Part shown: one piece after another, positions 14,797 through 19,019 of the stretch
Position numbering within the stretch: position 1 is the stretch's first letter
How the letters are laid out: each line of letters starts with the position of its first letter
NCBI GenBank assembly: GCA_027318585.1
Contig: DAHVOW010000028.1
Location: 1-19,019, forward strand
Source: Methanobacteriaceae archaeon
GTDB taxonomy: Archaea; Methanobacteriota; Methanobacteria; Methanobacteriales; Methanobacteriaceae
Direction: 5' to 3'
DNA length: 19,019 nt
The notes under the pieces: generated by a model
The model's input: the letters and a program-made list of their open reading frames with translations, nothing else
What the model was told of the DNA's origin: nothing
Database searches by the model: none
Program-made: the position numbers and the translations under genes

Positions 14797-17700
14797 TTAT
14801 TTCCTTTTTGGTAGTACCATTCCCACTAGTAGCATGAAGAATGCCAATAGTAAACCAACGAATGGTGCTCCGGTTTTCTGCATGGCTACGGTTTTACCAT
14901 TAACTGGTACCGGTTTGGCCTGGACATCTAAAGCTGCACTAGCAGCGTTTCCTTCCAGGTTAGGGTCCCAGGTTAGGGCGGTGACGTTGGCCTGGTTAAC
15001 GATCCTTCCGGACTCTTCCACCACGGCAGTGATGGCCAGGATCCCAGATGCACCGTTAGGTAAACTACTGATGGTCCATAGACCCGTAGCCGGGTCGTAG
15101 GTCCCGTAGTTAGCAACGTGGGACACGTAGGAGAGACCAGCCGGTAACTTATCGTTAACAGTCACATCTACGGCGGTGTCGGGTCCGTTATTATTCACAA
15201 TTAAGGTGAAGATCACGGTATCCTTCACGGTAGGTTGGGTCTTATCCACCGTCTTAGTCAGGACTAAGTCAGCCGATGGCACGTAGATACTGGCCTGGGC
15301 AGACACCTGGTCGTCCAGTTGAGCAGAATCCACGGTGGCCGTGTTCACCAGGGTTTTAGCCGCAGCTTCACCAGTAACCGTAGCGGTTACGGTGGCGGTG
15401 AACTGGTCACCACTGGCCAGGTTGCCCACGTTCCAGGTTACTGTCCGGGTGTTAGCATCCCAAACTCCACCGCCCGTGGCGCTGACGAAGGTCAGGCCGG
15501 CTGGTAGAGTGTCGGTTACCACCACACCCGTGGCGGGGTCCGTCTCCACACCAGTTAACACGTTGATAGTGTAGGTCACGGTTTCACCCACATTAGGGCG
15601 AGTTTTATCCGTGGTCTTGGTGATGGAGAGTGGCGCGTTGTTGACGTAGATGTCCGAGGTATCAGTGATTGCCGTAGGGTTCTGGGTGTTAACTCCTGAA
15701 AGGGTGTTGGTTAAAGTCTGACCCTGGGTTCCGGCGTTAACTCGGGCGGTTACTAAGGCCGTGAAGACCTCATTTAAGCCCAGGTTGCCGATGTTCCAGG
15801 TAACTATACCACCGCTTTCAGTTCCGCCGTTGGTTGCACTTACGAAGGTCAAACCAGCCGGGATGGTGTCGGTTAAGACCACACCCGTGGCTGCGTCAGG
15901 TCCGGTGTTCCGGACAGTTATGGTGTAGACCACTTCTTCACCCACATTGTAGTTGGCGGGGTTGCGGTCCGGATTCTTATCCACAGTCAGCACAGCATTG
16001 TTAACGTGTATAGTCACTGGTTGGGATGTCACTGGGGTGGGGTTCTCGGTGTTGTAGGCCGAGGCCGTGTTAGGTATGTTCTGGCCCTGGGTTCCTTGAT
16101 TCACAGTGGCTGTGAAGGAAGGAGTGAACTGTCCATTCACCGCTAAGTAAGGCACAGTCCAGGTTACCACGCCTCCGCTTTCAGTTCCACCATTGGTAGC
16201 GCTGACGAAGGTTAAACCAGCCGGTACAGTATCAGTTACCACCACATTGTTGGCGGAACTGGGACCAGTGTTGGTCACTACCAGATTGTAGGTAACAGTG
16301 TCACCCACGTTGTAGTTAGCCTGATCAGCGGTTTTAGTAACGGTCATAGCCGCCACCCGGTTCACGGTAGTGGTCGATGTGGCTACGTTGTTGTTGGGGT
16401 TAGGATCAGTCACACCCGCAGGCGGAGTCACCGTAGCGGTGTTAGACAGTGTACCCGTAGCATCTGGAATTATGGTTCCCACAATAGTCAGGGTCACACT
16501 CTGACCACTGGCCAAAGTCACACCATTCCAGGTACCAATACCCGGAACATAATTACCAGGATAACTCCAACTCATGGCTACAAAGTTAACTGGCAATAAA
16601 TCCGTAACTGTGAACGTGTCACCGGGTAATATAGTGGAAGGACCACCATTAGTCACCGTAACCGTGTAGGTTAACTGATTACCAGCCACCACTGGATCCG
16701 GATTGTCAGATTTAGAAATTGCTAAATCTGCCACCCTATTCACAGTAGTCGTAGCAGTAGCCTGATTGTTGTTAGGGTTAGGATCAGTCACACCCGCAGG
16801 CGGAGTCACTGTAGCAGTGTTGGTTAAACTACCAGTAGCCGATGGGTTAACTGTACCCACGATGGTAAGGGTCACACTCTGACCTGAAGCCAGAGTCACA
16901 CCGGTCCAAGCACCAGTAGCACTAGTATAACTACCAGCACTAGCGGTGTAACTAGTAGCTGTGAAACCAGCCGGTAACGTGTCAGAAACCGTGAACGTAT
17001 CACTGGACAGGATAGTGGAAGGACCACCATTAGTCACCGTAATCACGTAGGTTAACTGATTACCAGCCACCACTGGATCCGGATTATCAGACTTAGTAAC
17101 ACCCAAATCAGCAACCCGATTCACAGTAGTCGTAGAACTCGCAGTGTTATTAGCTAGGTACGGATCAGTGAATCCTGCAGGTACAGTTACTGTTACCGTG
17201 TTGGTCAAGGTACCAGTAGCCGATGGGCTGACCGTTCCCACAATGGTTAAGGTTATACTCTGACCAGAAGCCAAAGTAACACCCGTCCATGCACCGGTAG
17301 CACTAGTATAACTACCAGCACTAGCTGTATAACTTGTAGCCGTGAAACCGGCGGGTAAGGTGTCGATCACTGTGAAGGTACTTGTTGGTGGTATGGCAGC
17401 GGGTCCATTGTTTCTGACTGTGATGGTGTAAGTCAACTGGTTACCAGCAACTACTGGATCCGGATTATCGGTCTTGATTATACCTAAATCAGCGGATCTA
17501 GCCTGAACGTTAATGTTACAGGTCACTTGTTGATGATCAACAGTACCCCGTACAGTTTGGGTGTGTGGAGCGGTAGGATCATTAGCAGTGAATACTATGG
17601 TGGCTACACCGTTAGTCGTAGTTCTGGTTAAAGGAGCAGTTAAGCTTCCGTAAGGACCGTTAGTTAATGCGAAAGTAACTGGAGTCCCATTTGGGACTGT

Positions 17701-18978
17701 GCCTGGTGCTAAGTTGTTGTTGTTATCCCTGGTGAGATCGGCGGTTACTGTAGAAGTATCTCCATTGTAAATGGTAGCCGGACTTGGGCTGATTCGGAGA
17801 TAGAGGTAAGGATTCCAGGTGACACGTTGTCCACCGTTCCGTTGTTCAAATATATCACGCGGGTAGGAAGGATCACTGCTTTGGCGGGTGTAGACTGGAT
17901 TATTGGTTCCCCACCAGTTGTAGGTGGCGCTGACGTATACGTCGTTCATGACGTGTAATCCCCATTCCCCATTATCAACTATACTGTTGTAATGGATCTG
18001 TAATGGGTTACTGGAGCCTCCTGAACAACCACTGACATGGATACCGTCTTCGGCATTGTTTCGGATGTTATTACCAGTTATTACTGGATTACCATTATTT
18101 ACCCAGATACCATCCCCTTGACGGGTGGCATGACCGTTGTTATGAATGTTGTTGTTGGTTATAAGGGCATTTCCACCGTTAATGTAGATACCTCTCCAAT
18201 AGTTACCGTAGATATCGTTACCAGTGATGGTAGGATTTCCGCTATTAACATAAATGCCTATTCCATCACCATTTACATGATCTCGGATGATACTGTTGGC
18301 GATGGTTACAGTACCCGTACCAGTGGTGAATATACCGGAACCACGATTAGTGGCACGGTTGCTGTAGAACTGGCAGTTGTTGATGTTTAAGTTTCCACTG
18401 TTGTAGATTGCTGCACCATCATTGGCAATGTTATTCCAGAAAATACAGTTATTCAGGTTCAAAGTTCCGATTACAGAAATTGCTCCTTCACCCGGATAGT
18501 AGAAGTTCTGGAAGATGATGTCGTTGAAAGTCACAGTAGTACCAGATAGAATATCAAAGGCATATCTAGTTCCTCCACCGTCAAGGGTAGCGGTTCCACC
18601 TCCTAAAACATCGAAGATCAAGTTTTTGGATATGGAAATCTGGGTGTTACCAACACCAGATAAGGTTACTCCATTTTCCAGCATGATGGTGTCACCAGGC
18701 AGCGCCGCGTTTATAGCGTTCTGGATGGTTCCCCAGTTATATCCCGCTGGTTGTCCACCCCGGGAAACTGGAACTCCTCCATTCCAGATCTGTGGATCTG
18801 CCGTGGTGGGACTGGAATTTGTAGTGTTAGTTACGATGGAAACATCTGCTCGTTCCACACTGGTCACACTCATGTTTTCTGAAACATTATCAGCTGCTGA
18901 AACAGCCCCCATGGCTGCCAATGCTAATACTAGGGTGATCGATAGGAATGTAAGCTTTTTTTGTATGTTTTTTTGCAC
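14797..18978 (-). CDS. Giant secreted surface protein: beta-helix, Ig-like domain, seven DUF11 repeats and C-terminal anchor
   Basis: The protein has 1393 residues from GTG 18978. GGAGGTGA (18983-18990) lies 4 bases upstream, so the in-frame ATG at 19008, which would place that site inside the coding region, is rejected. The signal peptide is QKKLTFLSITLVLALAAMGA with cleavage near VSAA. Residues about 75-385 are a right-handed beta-helix of pectate-lyase/NosD type (TIQNAINAALPGDTIML, then rungs such as NPTITGNDIYGN, NALITNNNIHNN, NPVITGNNIRNN). Residues about 390-495 are an Ig-like (Big_1) domain (SPATIYNGDTSTVTADL, GTPVTFALTNGPYGSL). DUF11 repeats begin near 496, 623, 750, 877, 995, 1116 and 1237. 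The end is MQKTGAP (from about 1366), a membrane helix and PKRK. It is probably a wall- or membrane-attached adhesin of a pseudomurein methanogen. The first three DUF11 repeats form a 381-bp DNA tandem repeat. Confidence 0.88.
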   Translation of the reverse strand: MQKNIQKKLTFLSITLVLALAAMGAVSAADNVSENMSVTSVERADVSIVTNTTNSSPTTADPQIWNGGVPVSRGGQPAGYNWGTIQNAINAALPGDTIMLENGVTLSGVGNTQISISKNLIFDVLGGGTATLDGGGTRYAFDILSGTTVTFNDIIFQNFYYPGEGAISVIGTLNLNNCIFWNNIANDGAAIYNSGNLNINNCQFYSNRATNRGSGIFTTGTGTVTIANSIIRDHVNGDGIGIYVNSGNPTITGNDIYGNYWRGIYINGGNALITNNNIHNNGHATRQGDGIWVNNGNPVITGNNIRNNAEDGIHVSGCSGGSSNPLQIHYNSIVDNGEWGLHVMNDVYVSATYNWWGTNNPVYTRQSSDPSYPRDIFEQRNGGQRVTWNPYLYLRISPSPATIYNGDTSTVTADLTRDNNNNLAPGTVPNGTPVTFALTNGPYGSLTAPLTRTTTNGVATIVFTANDPTAPHTQTVRGTVDHQQVTCNINVQARSADLGIIKTDNPDPVVAGNQLTYTITVRNNGPAAIPPTSTFTVIDTLPAGFTATSYTASAGSYTSATGAWTGVTLASGQSITLTIVGTVSPSATGTLTNTVTVTVPAGFTDPYLANNTASSTTTVNRVADLGVTKSDNPDPVVAGNQLTYVITVTNGGPSTILSSDTFTVSDTLPAGFTATSYTASAGSYTSATGAWTGVTLASGQSVTLTIVGTVNPSATGSLTNTATVTPPAGVTDPNPNNNQATATTTVNRVADLAISKSDNPDPVVAGNQLTYTVTVTNGGPSTILPGDTFTVTDLLPVNFVAMSWSYPGNYVPGIGTWNGVTLASGQSVTLTIVGTIIPDATGTLSNTATVTPPAGVTDPNPNNNVATSTTTVNRVAAMTVTKTADQANYNVGDTVTYNLVVTNTGPSSANNVVVTDTVPAGLTFVSATNGGTESGGVVTWTVPYLAVNGQFTPSFTATVNQGTQGQNIPNTASAYNTENPTPVTSQPVTIHVNNAVLTVDKNPDRNPANYNVGEEVVYTITVRNTGPDAATGVVLTDTIPAGLTFVSATNGGTESGGIVTWNIGNLGLNEVFTALVTARVNAGTQGQTLTNTLSGVNTQNPTAITDTSDIYVNNAPLSITKTTDKTRPNVGETVTYTINVLTGVETDPATGVVVTDTLPAGLTFVSATGGGVWDANTRTVTWNVGNLASGDQFTATVTATVTGEAAAKTLVNTATVDSAQLDDQVSAQASIYVPSADLVLTKTVDKTQPTVKDTVIFTLIVNNNGPDTAVDVTVNDKLPAGLSYVSHVANYGTYDPATGLWTISSLPNGASGILAITAVVEESGRIVNQANVTALTWDPNLEGNAASAALDVQAKPVPVNGKTVAMQKTGAPFVGLLLAFFMLLVGMVLPKRK
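16351..17493 (-). repeat. Three tandem 381-bp repeats encoding DUF11 domains
   Basis: A landmark sequence (ACCAGCCACCACTGGATCCG and variants) recurs at 16681, 17062 and 17443, exactly 381 bp (127 codons) apart. Other blocks inside the units, such as the one encoding TATSYTASAGSYTSATGAW, are almost identical at 16900-16980 and 17285-17360. The third unit (closest to 16351) has diverged at that place (VNFVAMSWSYPGNYVPGIGTW). This points to recent duplication or gene conversion, and the number of units may vary among strains. Confidence 0.85.
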
Positions 18979-18982
18979 TTTT

Positions 18983-18990
18983 TCACCTCC
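18983..18990 (-). promoter_or_regulatory. Ribosome-binding site deciding the start of the 1393-residue protein
   Basis: On the minus strand GGAGGTGA, a full anti-Shine-Dalgarno match, lies 4 bases before GTG 18978. The same AACTGTANAAGGAGGTGAAA leader block occurs before the 736-residue gene at 14557-14576. Confidence 0.75.
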
Positions 18991-19019
18991 TTTTACAGTT
19001 GTTAACATACATTATCGTG

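Noticed and set aside
16351..17493. CRISPR-like repetition
   Set aside because: The repeat period is 381 bp, in frame, and encodes DUF11 domains; there are no short repeats with unique spacers.
18979..19008. Upstream ATG start at 19008 for the giant surface protein
   Set aside because: The 10 extra codons would contain the GGAGGTGA ribosome-binding site; GTG 18978 is correctly spaced and matches the paralogue's start.

Overview
The window looks like the chromosome of a methanogenic archaeon of the order Methanobacteriales, most likely Methanobacterium or a close relative. The reasons are: a gene for methyl-coenzyme M reductase system component A2 (AtwA); very long secreted DUF11-repeat (adhesin-like) proteins; DUF1616, CPBP-protease and DUF134 families that are common in these genomes; archaeal TATA boxes about 25 bp before starts; Shine-Dalgarno sites of the GGAGGTGA/GGTGAT type; and oligo-T terminators. 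No rRNA, tRNA, CRISPR array or transposase gene was recognised.

Layout. (1) 1-500: C-terminal end of a large surface protein with an odd Tyr/Lys/Trp-rich tail. (2) about 560-3740 and 7558-9163: two stretches of decayed, GC-richer genes. They hold a NosD-type beta-helix remnant, a triplicated DUF1616 membrane protein broken by two in-frame stops, a short CPBP protease tail fragment, a nearly complete but frameshifted CPBP protease, and a scrambled family 2 glycosyltransferase. A shortened DUF488 gene lies at 3832. (3) 4330-7485: an intact, AT-richer metal/redox-flavoured cassette between the two CPBP pieces. It contains a DUF134 regulator with a Cys-rich tail, atwA, an overlooked 26-residue membrane peptide, a 99-residue stand-alone copy of the regulator's Cys-rich tail, and a NifX/NifB-type (MTH1175-like) protein. 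The DUF134 gene and the Cys-rich gene carry the same TATA-plus-palindrome promoter with identical spacing, so the DUF134 protein probably controls both.

(4) 9214-11598: three secreted or membrane proteins. Two small beta-rich secreted proteins of one family are followed by a signal-peptide protein with a C-terminal membrane anchor that resembles the WxL-interacting (DUF916/DUF3324) architecture of Gram-positive bacteria. This may be an archaeal counterpart of the WxL cell-surface complex and is one of the two most interesting observations. (5) 11599-12287: AT-rich, with no convincing gene. (6) 12340-18978, minus strand: two giant surface proteins (736 and 1393 residues) with different N-terminal modules (nidogen-like versus beta-helix) but shared DUF11 repeats, C-terminal anchor (MQKTGAP motif, membrane segment, KRK), terminator and ribosome-binding region. 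The larger one contains a 381-bp tandem repeat.

All family assignments come from reading motifs; no database search was possible.
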